The notes below the pieces were generated by a model. The model was given only the letters and a program-made list of their open reading frames with translations, was not told the DNA's origin and made no database searches. A stretch of 14,214 nucleotides of DNA from an uncultured Fusobacterium sp. Its GTDB lineage: Bacteria > Fusobacteriota > Fusobacteriia > Fusobacteriales > Fusobacteriaceae. Positions 1 through 6,369 of this stretch are shown here, piece after piece; positions within the stretch are counted from its first letter, which is position 1, and every line of letters starts with the position of its first letter. Made by a program: the position numbers and the translations under genes. Location: NCBI GenBank assembly GCA_900541465.1, contig UQJY01000024.1:1-14214 (forward strand), given 5' to 3'.

Positions 1-16
1 CATAGAATTAAAAAAT

Positions 17-22
17 CGTCAA
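17..22 (-). promoter_or_regulatory. Candidate -35 box of a promoter cut by the window edge
   Basis: On the minus strand this reads TTGACG, five of six matches to the sigma-70 -35 consensus, and is followed by only 16 bases before the window ends. A -10 box at the usual 17-base spacing would begin exactly outside the window. The 30 bases upstream on the minus strand are nearly pure A/T, as in UP elements of rRNA or tRNA promoters. That the target is a stable-RNA or other highly expressed gene is inference only. Confidence 0.35.
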
Positions 23-124
23 CAACTTTTTTAAAAAAATTTAAAATATTTTTATTTTAACAAAGCAAAAAAGAAACTAAGTGTTGAAAAATAACGTCTA
101 ATTTAATTAAAGAAAATTTAAAAA

Positions 125-175
125 TTTTTCAGAAATTTTCAAAAAAGATTTTTTATTTATGAATTTTCTGAAAAA
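125..175 (-). repeat. Inverted repeat in AT-rich region (possible hairpin)
   Basis: An 11-base arm at 125-135 (TTTTTCAGAAA) is matched perfectly by its reverse complement at 165-175. The 29-base spacer itself holds an A-run facing a T-run that could pair. Read on either strand this could form a long hairpin, but it is so AT-rich that chance is a real alternative. It may be a back-up terminator for transcription leaving rnpB, or have no function. Confidence 0.35.
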
Positions 176-248
176 AATATTTAAAAAATTTTAAATTTAA
201 AAAATATTAAAAATAAAATTTTAATTACGGATAAAAAATCAATGAGCA

Positions 249-280
249 AATTAAAAATTTAATAAATAAAATTTTTAATT
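249..280 (-). terminator. AT-only hairpin downstream of rnpB
   Basis: A perfect 12-base inverted repeat pairs AATTAAAAATTT at 249-260 with AAATTTTTAATT at 269-280, with an 8-base loop. On the minus strand it follows the rnpB transcript and the GC-rich element, and is followed by TTTGC. It might help end transcription, but it lacks the GC stem and long U-run of a classic intrinsic terminator, so the role is tentative. Confidence 0.3.
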
Positions 281-338
281 CGTCGACTCTGCTAGCCGCT
301 GAACTCCTTATCAGTCGTTCATCTCCTGCATCGACGAA
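279..338 (-). other. GC-rich element with 8-bp inverted-repeat ends, function unknown
   Basis: This 60-bp segment begins with TTCGTCGA (279-286) and ends with its exact reverse complement TCGACGAA (331-338). It is about 55% GC, while the 278 bases beyond it are almost pure A/T. On the minus strand it begins within the short T-run that follows the RNase P RNA. Inside, a second pairing is possible between the minus-strand pentamers at 317-321 and 300-304 (UGAAC with GUUCA, 12-base loop), plus a short UGC/GCA pairing. It could be a structured small RNA, a processing or termination element, or a short mobile repeat. I do not recognise the family. No obvious target-site duplication flanks it. Confidence 0.5.
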
Positions 339-343
339 AAAAA
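337..343 (-). terminator. U-run directly after the rnpB P1 stem
   Basis: Seven T residues on the minus strand follow the 3' strand of the P1 helix (CCTG then T7). The P1 stem plus this U-run resembles an intrinsic terminator and would set the 3' end of the RNase P RNA. The GC-rich hairpin and the AT hairpin lie beyond it as possible back-ups. Confidence 0.4.
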
Positions 344-680
344 CAGGCATCATATAAGCCGGGTTTTGTATGTGCTAATCATTTATCTAGACTTTTAATT
401 ACTTAAAAGTTCAAGCAACTTACCCTGAAAGCTGGACGAGCAGCCCTTAACCTTTCCAATTTAGTCTTGCTCCAGAGGGGGTTTACAAAGCCTCTTTAGT
501 TTCCTAAAAAGCTGGTGGTCTCTTACACCACCTTTTCACCCTTACCTTTAAAAAAGGCGGTCTATTTTCTGTGGCACTTTCCTTAAGATTACTCTCAGCA
601 GTCGTTAACTGCCCTCTTGCTCTACGGAGCCCGGACTTTCCTCTTGAAATTAATCCAAGCGATTAACTATGATACCTGTT
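342..680 (-). ncRNA. rnpB: RNase P RNA (catalytic subunit), bacterial class A type
   Basis: This is the ribozyme component of RNase P, which removes the 5' leader of pre-tRNAs together with the small protein RnpA. On the minus strand the conserved 5' segment GAGGAAAGTCCGGGCTCC occurs near 628-645 and forms the first half of helix P4. The centre contains the conserved GGGTGAAAAGGTG block and a GTAAGAGACCACC segment. The 3' part carries AAACCCGGCTTAT near 354-366, the conserved region close to the 3' end. The ends are set by helix P1: AACAGGTATCAT (680-669) pairs with ATGATGCCTGTT (353-342) with one G-U pair. The length of about 339 nt is normal for class A. Exact mature ends may differ by a few bases. 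Confidence 0.95.
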
Positions 681-719
681 ATTATTTAATTTTTTATATA
701 TATTTTTACATACCTCAAT

Positions 720-748
720 ATCATATCACAAACTTATTTCAATTTCCA
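720..748 (-). promoter_or_regulatory. Candidate rnpB promoter with extended -10
   Basis: On the minus strand there is a TGGAAA -35-like hexamer (743-748), a 17-base spacer and a TATGAT -10 (720-725) preceded by TGA, giving an extended -10 (TGnTATGAT). The start would fall near 713, about 33 bases before helix P1, so the precursor would carry a short leader needing trimming. The uppS promoter has the same arrangement. A weaker alternative lies closer to P1 in the TATATATAA stretch. Confidence 0.35.
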
Positions 749-755
749 TATTCTT

Positions 756-1253
756 CTATGGATTTTTTGAAAATATTCTTCTTAAAAAGCCTTTTTTTGT
801 TCCAGCACTATCCTCTGGAAAAGTTTGTTCCTCATCATCTTCCTTCTGCTCTAAAGTTATAAAATTTCCAACCTGCTCTAAAAGTGCTGTTGTATATCCA
901 ACATAATTCTTTTCAAAAAGCTGTTCCTTCAAAGCATCTAAAATAAGATCTATCTCCTGAGACTTGTCTCCCATTCTTAAATCTTCTGTAAATTTAAGTT
1001 CTGTTACAACTACATTTTTTCCTATTTTTTGGTAAGTGATTATAAAAGTTTTCTGTGGATTTTCAATCTGGAAACTTTCCTCACCGATAACAGTATTTAA
1101 ATATATTTTTATTTCTTTTTCTTTTTCTAATTTTTCTATTGCTTCATTTACAACTGCTGCATCTTCTTCTGAAAAAAGCCCTATATTGTCTTTCAATTCT
1201 CCAAAAGAAATACTGCACACCAAAAGAAAAATTGTTAATATTATTTTTTTCAT
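756..1253 (-). CDS. Secreted TPM-domain-like protein
   Basis: The 165-residue product starts with a typical Sec signal peptide: MKK, a hydrophobic stretch to about residue 17, and a plausible signal peptidase I cut after G18. A cysteine at position 13 is not in a lipobox context, so I do not call a lipoprotein. Residues about 20-133 resemble the TPM fold: an opening like LKDNIGLFSEEDAAVVNEAI, a helix followed by a KEIKIYLNTV strand, and a closing helix near NYVGYTTALLEQV. TPM proteins are usually anchored by a C-terminal membrane helix. Here the domain is instead followed by an acidic stretch and a short basic tail (KKGFLRRIFSKNP), and the usual glycine-rich motifs are weak. A GAGGAG ribosome binding site precedes the ATG. 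It is 23 bases from nif3 and probably co-transcribed with it. Its biochemical role is unknown. Confidence 0.7.
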   Translation of the reverse strand: MKKIILTIFLLVCSISFGELKDNIGLFSEEDAAVVNEAIEKLEKEKEIKIYLNTVIGEESFQIENPQKTFIITYQKIGKNVVVTELKFTEDLRMGDKSQEIDLILDALKEQLFEKNYVGYTTALLEQVGNFITLEQKEDDEEQTFPEDSAGTKKGFLRRIFSKNP

Positions 1254-1276
1254 ATTAAAAACTCCTCTAAAAAATA

Positions 1277-2275
1277 TTAAATTCTTTTTAATACAGGCTC
1301 ATCATTGTATATAAAATATTCAGCCCCTGAAAGCTCTGCTAAAATTTTTCCAATTAGAATATTGAAAAAATGCTCGCTTTCATAGTGTCCAACATCAAGA
1401 ATATACATTCCCTCTTCCTTAGCATCAAGAGCTTCGTGATATTTTAAATCTCCTGTTATAAGAAGATCCGCCCCCATTCTTTTAGCTTTTTTCCAATAAC
1501 TGCTGCCAGCTCCATTGACAACTGCTATTTTTTTTATCACAGCCTTTTCTATATCATAACCTGAAATCACTGCATTTTCCAAATTTAATTTCTCTTTTAT
1601 ATCTTTTATCACATCTAAAAGATTTTCTTTCTTATCAAGAGAATAAACTCTTCCTATGCCGCTTTCTATATATTTATTTTCAAGTTCAAAAATAAAATAT
1701 TCTCCCTGCATCAAAGATTTTCTATTTAATTTTTCTAAAACAGAATATACTTTCTCTTTCTTATGGACAAAAATAAATTTTGTTTCTTCCCCGTGAAATT
1801 CAGTTTTAAAAGAGATATTTTCTTTCTGAAGTTCTTCCTCTGCCTTTTCTCTATTGTCAGAATAAAATTCTCCCCTGTAAAAATTTTCTTTTACAGAATC
1901 AATTATTTTACCATTTACAAATCCAAGTTTTTCACCGACTAAATCATTAAGTCCCAACATTGTAGAATCAAGATTCGTATGAAGTGAATAAACAGCAATT
2001 TTATTTTCTATAAGTTTTAATATTTTTCTCCCTATAATGCTGTCATTATTTATATCTTTTACAGGAGAAAATATAAAAGGGTGGTGGGAAATAATTAAAT
2101 CCACATTATTTTCTACAGCATTTTCTATCACTCTCATTGTAACATCTAAAGAAATTTGTATTTTTTTTATTTCGTTTTCTCTGTTTCCTATTAAAAGTCC
2201 AACATTATCCCAGCTTTCTGCATTTTGTCTGGGAAATTTTTCTTCCAGTCTGCTTATGATTTCACTTAGCTTCAT
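1277..2275 (-). CDS. Nif3-like dinuclear metal centre protein (YqfO/YbgI family)
   Basis: The 332-residue product belongs to the Nif3/DUF34 family, widespread toroidal proteins with a two-metal site; the physiological substrate is uncertain, although some members are labelled GTP cyclohydrolase 1 type 2. The family ligands are visible: H64 and H65 in ISHHPF, D103 in SLHTNLD, and H297 and E301 in DVGHYESEH. A segment from about 125 to 245 sits between the two conserved halves. It corresponds in place to the extra domain of Bacillus YqfO and is absent from the shorter E. coli YbgI type (about 250 residues). The ATG overlaps the stop codon of the upstream sigma-like gene in an ATGA, and the nearest strong Shine-Dalgarno (GGAGG) lies about 15 bases upstream, too far for ideal independent initiation. 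Translation is therefore probably coupled. Confidence 0.9.
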   Translation of the reverse strand: MKLSEIISRLEEKFPRQNAESWDNVGLLIGNRENEIKKIQISLDVTMRVIENAVENNVDLIISHHPFIFSPVKDINNDSIIGRKILKLIENKIAVYSLHTNLDSTMLGLNDLVGEKLGFVNGKIIDSVKENFYRGEFYSDNREKAEEELQKENISFKTEFHGEETKFIFVHKKEKVYSVLEKLNRKSLMQGEYFIFELENKYIESGIGRVYSLDKKENLLDVIKDIKEKLNLENAVISGYDIEKAVIKKIAVVNGAGSSYWKKAKRMGADLLITGDLKYHEALDAKEEGMYILDVGHYESEHFFNILIGKILAELSGAEYFIYNDEPVLKRI

Positions 2276-3051
2276 ATTACAAACATTCTTCCTCCTATAC
2301 TTGATATTTTTCCAAGAGCATTATAAAATGCCCCCTCTCCTGTATCTTTTAAAAGAGAAAGTTCCTTTTCTATATCAAGTATTGAATATCTTTTATCTTT
2401 TCCAAGCCCAAAATAAAGCTCTATTATTTTAATTTCATTTTCAGAAAGTTTAAATGGTACATCTCCCATTGTTGTTCTTTCAACATTTTTCACTTTATTT
2501 TCTTTTTCCTCTTCTGTAATCTCAACTTCGTCCATATGAGTTTTTGTTAAATAATAAAGAAATTCTGTTTTTGTCTGTTCAAATTTATCTTCCACAGCTA
2601 TTGCCATTTCTCTTCCTATCCAAAGAGAAATATATTTTTTTAAATCTCCGTTATCATATGAATAATTGTTAAGAGCTTTTATTATACCCATTGTTCCGTC
2701 TTGAACAAGTTCTATATATTCCACTCCCTGTCTGCAGAAATATAATCCTATTCTTGCTGCCTCTGGAAGATTATCAAGAACTACTTTTTCTCTTACCATT
2801 TCATCATCTAGTTCTTCATAAAAATTTTCTCTCTCTTCGTCTGTTATATCCTCTGTAAGATTTATTTCTTCAAGATAATTTAAAACCATGTCATCAGATG
2901 CTTCGTCTTCATTATAAGCTCCCTCTGTAAGAAACTCATTTTCTCTTTCAAGTTCAAGAGTGAATTCAGGATTTTCTCTTAAAAATTCTGCAAAATCATT
3001 ATCATCTCTGTATTTTTCTGTCACTAATTTTTCAAAATTTTCCAATGTCAT
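2272..3051 (-). CDS. Divergent sigma-70-like paralogue, possible RNA polymerase-binding regulator
   Basis: This 259-residue acidic protein aligns by eye with RpoD, encoded directly upstream. Residues 53-80 resemble sigma region 1.2 (VLNYLEEINLTEDITDEE beside Rpo[19 protein letters not shown]). Residues 95-155 resemble region 2, best in 2.2 where YIELVQDGTMGIIKALNNY matches Rpo[20 protein letters not shown], the surface that grips the beta-prime clamp. Residues 202-248 resemble region 4 (LSENEIKIIELYFGLG). The DNA-reading parts are eroded: in region 2.3 RpoD FSTYATWW becomes LKKYISLW, and the region 4.2 recognition helix loses the RERIRQIE motif. Region 1.1 is absent and region 3 is short or missing. 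I infer a protein that may bind core polymerase without normal promoter recognition; a specialised alternative sigma is the other reading. AAAGGAG lies 9 bases before the ATG. It overlaps nif3 by four bases. Confidence 0.65.
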   Translation of the reverse strand: MTLENFEKLVTEKYRDDNDFAEFLRENPEFTLELERENEFLTEGAYNEDEASDDMVLNYLEEINLTEDITDEERENFYEELDDEMVREKVVLDNLPEAARIGLYFCRQGVEYIELVQDGTMGIIKALNNYSYDNGDLKKYISLWIGREMAIAVEDKFEQTKTEFLYYLTKTHMDEVEITEEEKENKVKNVERTTMGDVPFKLSENEIKIIELYFGLGKDKRYSILDIEKELSLLKDTGEGAFYNALGKISSIGGRMFVI

Positions 3052-3075
3052 TGAATATTTCTCCTTTTTTATATG

Positions 3076-3104
3076 TTTATGAACAATAATATTTTTTCAT
3101 TCAA
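3076..3104 (-). promoter_or_regulatory. Weak candidate promoter for the sigma-like gene
   Basis: On the minus strand TTGAAT (3099-3104), a 17-base spacer and CATAAA (3076-3081) give two four-of-six boxes between the rpoD terminator and the sigma-like start codon. The transcript would start near 3069, leaving only the ribosome binding site as leader. Read-through of the rpoD terminator is an equally good explanation for expression of this gene. Confidence 0.25.
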
Positions 3105-3112
3105 TTAAAATT

Positions 3113-3140
3113 GGGGTGCTGCATTTCTTGCAGCAGCCCC
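3113..3140 (-). terminator. GC-rich terminator hairpin after rpoD
   Basis: On the minus strand GGGGCTGCTGCA and TGCAGCACCCC form an 11-bp stem with one bulged C and a 5-base loop, 20 bases after the rpoD stop codon. The following AATTTTAATT is only a modest U-tract, so some read-through into the sigma-like gene is likely. T-rich sequence also follows on the plus strand, but no plus-strand gene is present. The sequence GGGGCTGYTGCAA recurs in the hairpin at the right end of the window. Confidence 0.8.
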
Positions 3141-3159
3141 ATTATTTTGATTTTAATTT

Positions 3160-4374
3160 CTATTTTTGTTTAAAATCTTCAAGTTTTTTTCTTCTGCTTG
3201 GGTGTCTTAATTTTCTAAGAGCTTTGACTTCTATCTGTCTTATTCTTTCTCTTGTTACTTTAAATATTTTTCCAACTTCTTCAAGAGTTTTTGGAGCTCC
3301 GTCATCAAGCCCGTATCTATATCTAAGAACTTGTTTTTCTCTGTTATTTAATGTATCAAGAACTTCATCAAGCTGTTCTCTTAAAAGAACTCTGTTAGTA
3401 AGTTCATAAGGATTTAGCATTTTGTTGTCTTCAACGAAATCTCCTAATTCACTGTCCTCTTCACTTCCAACTGGAGTTTCAAGAGAGATTGGGTCTTGAT
3501 TCATTTCTTGAATTGCTTTTACCTTTTCAACTTCCATTCCAAGTCTTTTTGCAAGAACTTCTGCAGTAGCATCTCTTCCTGTTTCTTGAAGATAAATTCT
3601 TGCTTCTTTTTTAATTTTGTTAATTGTTTCTATCATATGAACAGGTATTCTTATAGTTCTTCCCTGATCTGCAATAGCTCTTGTTATTGCCTGTCTTATC
3701 CACCAAGTTGCATAAGTTGAGAATTTATACCCTTTAGTGTATTCAAATTTTTCAACAGCTTTCATAAGACCTATATTTCCTTCTTGGATTAAATCAAGAA
3801 GTTTAAGTCCTCTGTTTGTATGTTTTTTAGCAATACTTACAACAAGTCTTAAGTTTGCTTCTACAAGCTGTTTTGCTGCAAACTCGTCACCTTCATAAGC
3901 TCTTTTTGCATACTCAAGCTCTTCGTTGTGATTTAAAAGAGGAATCTGACCGATTTCTCTAAGATACATTTTTATAGGCTCATCTACACCCATATCTCCT
4001 GATATGTTAAGAAGCTCATCATCAAGAAGTTCGTCTCTTGAAATTTCTTCTATAGAATCTATATCCATATCTTCTTCATCAAGATCTAAATCATCAAAGT
4101 CTCCAAAATCATCCTCATCTTCGTCTATAAATGATTTTTTTGAAAATTCTTCATATTTTTTATCATCAAACTCTTCTTCAGTATTTTTTTTCAAATCTTC
4201 TTCTTTTACAATATCTATACCTTGGTCTATCATACCTTCTATAAGGTATTCTATTTTATCAACAGGAAGTTCATCTTTTAATTCTCTGTTTATCTCTTCG
4301 TAGGTTATAGTTTTCTCTTGTATTGCCTTACGAAGCAACCCTAAAACTTTTTCATTTTTAATAAACTCCTTCAT
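3160..4374 (-). CDS. rpoD: Primary sigma factor RpoD (sigma-70/SigA)
   Basis: The 404-residue housekeeping sigma factor directs RNA polymerase to -35/-10 promoters. Region 1.1 is at about 1-60, followed by a strongly acidic linker at about 66-125. Region 1.2 is at 132-160 ([14 protein letters not shown]), region 2 at 168-237 with core-binding [19 protein letters not shown] and the melting motif [20 protein letters not shown], region 3 at about 245-320, and region 4 at 338-395 ending in the helix-turn-helix [17 protein letters not shown]. All key residues are present. The start is either ATG at 4374 or the adjacent in-frame TTG at 4377. AGGAGG lies 10 and 7 bases upstream respectively; I chose the ATG, and the choice changes only one residue. 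The gene starts 16 bases after dnaG, and the Shine-Dalgarno overlaps the dnaG stop codon. No rpsU is present in this unit. Confidence 0.97.
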   Translation of the reverse strand: MKEFIKNEKVLGLLRKAIQEKTITYEEINRELKDELPVDKIEYLIEGMIDQGIDIVKEEDLKKNTEEEFDDKKYEEFSKKSFIDEDEDDFGDFDDLDLDEEDMDIDSIEEISRDELLDDELLNISGDMGVDEPIKMYLREIGQIPLLNHNEELEYAKRAYEGDEFAAKQLVEANLRLVVSIAKKHTNRGLKLLDLIQEGNIGLMKAVEKFEYTKGYKFSTYATWWIRQAITRAIADQGRTIRIPVHMIETINKIKKEARIYLQETGRDATAEVLAKRLGMEVEKVKAIQEMNQDPISLETPVGSEEDSELGDFVEDNKMLNPYELTNRVLLREQLDEVLDTLNNREKQVLRYRYGLDDGAPKTLEEVGKIFKVTRERIRQIEVKALRKLRHPSRRKKLEDFKQK

Positions 4375-4390
4375 CAATGAAGCGCCTCCT

Positions 4391-6202
4391 CTATAATATG
4401 TGATTTCCTAATAAAATTTTTTTAAACTGTTCGTATTTCCCTAAAATCTCTTCAAAGCTGAGTTCGAAACGAAGTTCTTCTTCAATTCTCTTAAGCTTTA
4501 AATATACCATTATGTTTTCCCGTACTTCCTGTGCTGATTTAAGTTCTTTTCTGAACCAAGATACAAATATTTCTTTCAAATCAGTTTCTCTTTTTTTTGC
4601 ATCACCATAGTCAGTTATAGAATACATATTTAAAGTAAAAATTTTTTCCGCTTCTGCTGCAGAAAATATTCCTGAATTTAGGTATTCTTTCAATTCTTTT
4701 CCGCTGATATTTTCTTCTCCTTTTTCTCTTGAATTTTTGAAAAACTCAAACATTTTCCTGCACAAAGGAGTTTCAATATCTTTATCTTTAAAATACTCGT
4801 AATAATTTATGTCCGCAAGTATAAGTTCCATTGTTATATCTTCAAGAGCATTTTTTACTACACTCTTGCTGTTTTGTTCTTTTTCTTCTGTATAGAAAGA
4901 CGGCTTCATCTCTCTGTATTTATTATTGGTGATAAGCATATCCTGCAGTATTGATTTTTCTATATTAACTGCCTTTGAAAGCTTATCAAGATAAAGTGTC
5001 TTCTCAAGATTTGACTCTACATTCTGGAAAAAGTCTTTAAATCTCTCTATAAATTTCTGTTTTGACATTATATTTGACAAATCATATTCTTTTGAATAAA
5101 AATCATATAAAAAATCAAAAATTTCCAGTGAATTTTTTACTGCTTTTAAAAATTCTTCTTTTCCATATTTCTTCAAAAATTCATCAGGGTCTTTTGCATT
5201 TTGAAATTTTAAAACCCTTATATTAAATCCAAGATTTTTTAAAATAAATGCAGTTTTTTCTGTGGCTGTCTGACCTGCCTTATCCATATCAAGAGACAGT
5301 ATTACATTATTGGTGTAACGTTTTAAAAGCTGTCCCTGTTCCAATGTAAAAGCTGTTCCAAGAGATGCCAGAGCCACATCAAATCCATAAAGATGTGCTG
5401 ACAGCACGTCCATATATCCTTCCATCAAAAGAGAATAATTTTTCTTTCTTAAAATATTCCCCTTATCTTTTATTCCGTAAAGATTCTTTCCTTTTTTAAA
5501 AATCGGGGTATCTGGAGAGTTTATATATTTAGGTATCTCTTTGCTCGTTTCAAGTGTTCTTCCACCAAAAGCAATTATACTCCCCTGAGGAGAATATATA
5601 GGAAACATTATTCTGTTTCTAAAAGCATCGTATATTCCTTTTTCTCCCTCTTTTGCAAGACCGAGAGAAATTATATCCTCTTTCTCAAATCCTTTTGCTA
5701 TCAGATAATCATATAAATCATTCCAAGAATTTGGAGCATAACCCAATTCATTTTCTCTTATAAATTTAGGATTGACCCCTCTTCCAGACAGATATTCCAT
5801 AGCATTTCTTCCCTCATTTTCAAAAATTTTATCTTGAAAAAATTGGTGAGCTATATTCATTATTCTGTAATACTTGTCATTTTCCTTTTCCTGCTTGTCA
5901 TTTATTTTATAACTTCGTAAAGGAATATTGTATTTCTTTGCCAGCTGTTCTGCTGCTTCTTCAAAAGATATCTTGTAATATTCAGAATAAAATTTTACAG
6001 GATTTCCTCCTGCTCCGCACGAGAAACATTTGCAGATATTTTTACTGGGACTAACCGAAAAAGAAGGAGTAGTATCTTGGTGAAACGGACACAGTCCTTT
6101 GTAGTTTGCTCCGGATTTTTTCAGTTCAACTACTTCTCCAACCACTTCTTCTATTTTTAACTGGTTTATCAAGTTGTCAATATCTTCTGACCTGTATTTC
6201 AT
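4391..6202 (-). CDS. dnaG: DNA primase DnaG
   Basis: The 603-residue primase makes RNA primers at the replication fork together with the DnaB helicase. Residues 38-62 form the CHC2 zinc-binding domain (C38, H41, C59, C62 in CPFH...CFSC). The catalytic core follows, with the FRNRIMFPI and GGRTLE motifs near 194-218. The TOPRIM part contains E261 in EGYMDV and D305/D307 in SLDMDKAG. The remaining C-terminal third is helical and charged, as expected for the DnaB-interacting region, which is poorly conserved in sequence. An upstream in-frame TTG at 6214 would add four residues (MENR). I prefer the ATG at 6202 because GGAG sits 6 bases before it and would overlap the codons after the TTG. The gene is first in a dnaG-rpoD unit. 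Confidence 0.97.
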   Translation of the reverse strand: MKYRSEDIDNLINQLKIEEVVGEVVELKKSGANYKGLCPFHQDTTPSFSVSPSKNICKCFSCGAGGNPVKFYSEYYKISFEEAAEQLAKKYNIPLRSYKINDKQEKENDKYYRIMNIAHQFFQDKIFENEGRNAMEYLSGRGVNPKFIRENELGYAPNSWNDLYDYLIAKGFEKEDIISLGLAKEGEKGIYDAFRNRIMFPIYSPQGSIIAFGGRTLETSKEIPKYINSPDTPIFKKGKNLYGIKDKGNILRKKNYSLLMEGYMDVLSAHLYGFDVALASLGTAFTLEQGQLLKRYTNNVILSLDMDKAGQTATEKTAFILKNLGFNIRVLKFQNAKDPDEFLKKYGKEEFLKAVKNSLEIFDFLYDFYSKEYDLSNIMSKQKFIERFKDFFQNVESNLEKTLYLDKLSKAVNIEKSILQDMLITNNKYREMKPSFYTEEKEQNSKSVVKNALEDITMELILADINYYEYFKDKDIETPLCRKMFEFFKNSREKGEENISGKELKEYLNSGIFSAAEAEKIFTLNMYSITDYGDAKKRETDLKEIFVSWFRKELKSAQEVRENIMVYLKLKRIEEELRFELSFEEILGKYEQFKKILLGNHIL

Positions 6203-6256
6203 TCTATTCTCCAATACAAAATAGTGAAAAAATAATGGAATAATTTTCCACTTTTA

Positions 6257-6285
6257 AGTATAGTACATTTTTTTTCAATAAGCAA
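6257..6285 (-). promoter_or_regulatory. Promoter of dnaG-rpoD
   Basis: On the minus strand TTGCTT (6280-6285), a 17-base spacer and TATACT (6257-6262) form a sigma-70 promoter with a good -10 and a weak -35. It starts just downstream of the ppiD terminator and about 55 bases upstream of the dnaG ATG, so transcription would begin near 6250. Confidence 0.6.
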
Positions 6286-6308
6286 ATTTTATTATATATT
6301 TTTCTGCT

Positions 6309-6340
6309 AAAAAAAAGGATAGAAAATCCTATCCTTTTTT
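6309..6340 (-). terminator. Intrinsic terminator after ppiD
   Basis: A perfect 12-bp inverted repeat (AAAAAAGGATAG at 6311-6322 with its complement at 6329-6340, 6-base loop) gives a GGATAG/CTATCC core followed on the minus strand by eight U residues. The dnaG promoter lies upstream of dnaG between this hairpin and that gene, so this separates the two transcription units. The symmetry means it could also stop plus-strand transcription. Confidence 0.88.
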
Positions 6341-6369
6341 ATTTAAATATTTTTTAATAAATCAAATTT

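Larger units (their letters stand above)
1..278. other. Extremely AT-rich gene-free region beyond rnpB
   Basis: I see no credible gene here. The stretch is almost entirely A and T, with long homopolymer runs on both strands. It contains two inverted repeats (listed separately) and ends on the left in what looks like a minus-strand promoter -35 box. Because it lies directly upstream of that box on the minus strand, part of it could act as an AT-rich upstream (UP) element for the gene outside the window. I looked for DnaA boxes and replication-origin features and found none. The composition contrasts sharply with the neighbouring element at 279-338, which is about 55% GC. Confidence 0.6.

Noticed and set aside
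1..280. Replication origin in the AT-rich region
   Set aside because: No DnaA boxes are visible and no dnaA or dnaN gene is nearby; AT richness alone is not evidence.
282..296. SalI-like GTCGAC and NheI-like GCTAGC sites suggesting cloning-vector sequence
   Set aside because: Two six-base sites in a GC-rich patch are weak evidence; the flanks are native-looking rnpB and AT-rich DNA, with no vector sequence.
300..325. Hammerhead-like core (CUGAUAAG on the minus strand) in the GC-rich element
   Set aside because: The core needs CUGANGA plus a GAAA partner; the base after CUGAU is wrong and no GAAA strand is placed to complete it.
617..862. Plus-strand open frame of 81 codons
   Set aside because: It runs across the 5' part of rnpB and the end of the TPM-like gene on the opposite strand, has no ribosome binding site, and looks like a chance frame.
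756..1253. Lipoprotein signal in the TPM-like protein
   Set aside because: C13 is preceded by LLV, without the small residue expected at -1 of a lipobox; a signal peptidase I site after G18 fits better.
4004..4303. Serine-rich plus-strand open frame
   Set aside because: It is the antisense shadow of the acidic linker of RpoD, whose Asp/Glu codons read as Ser on the other strand.
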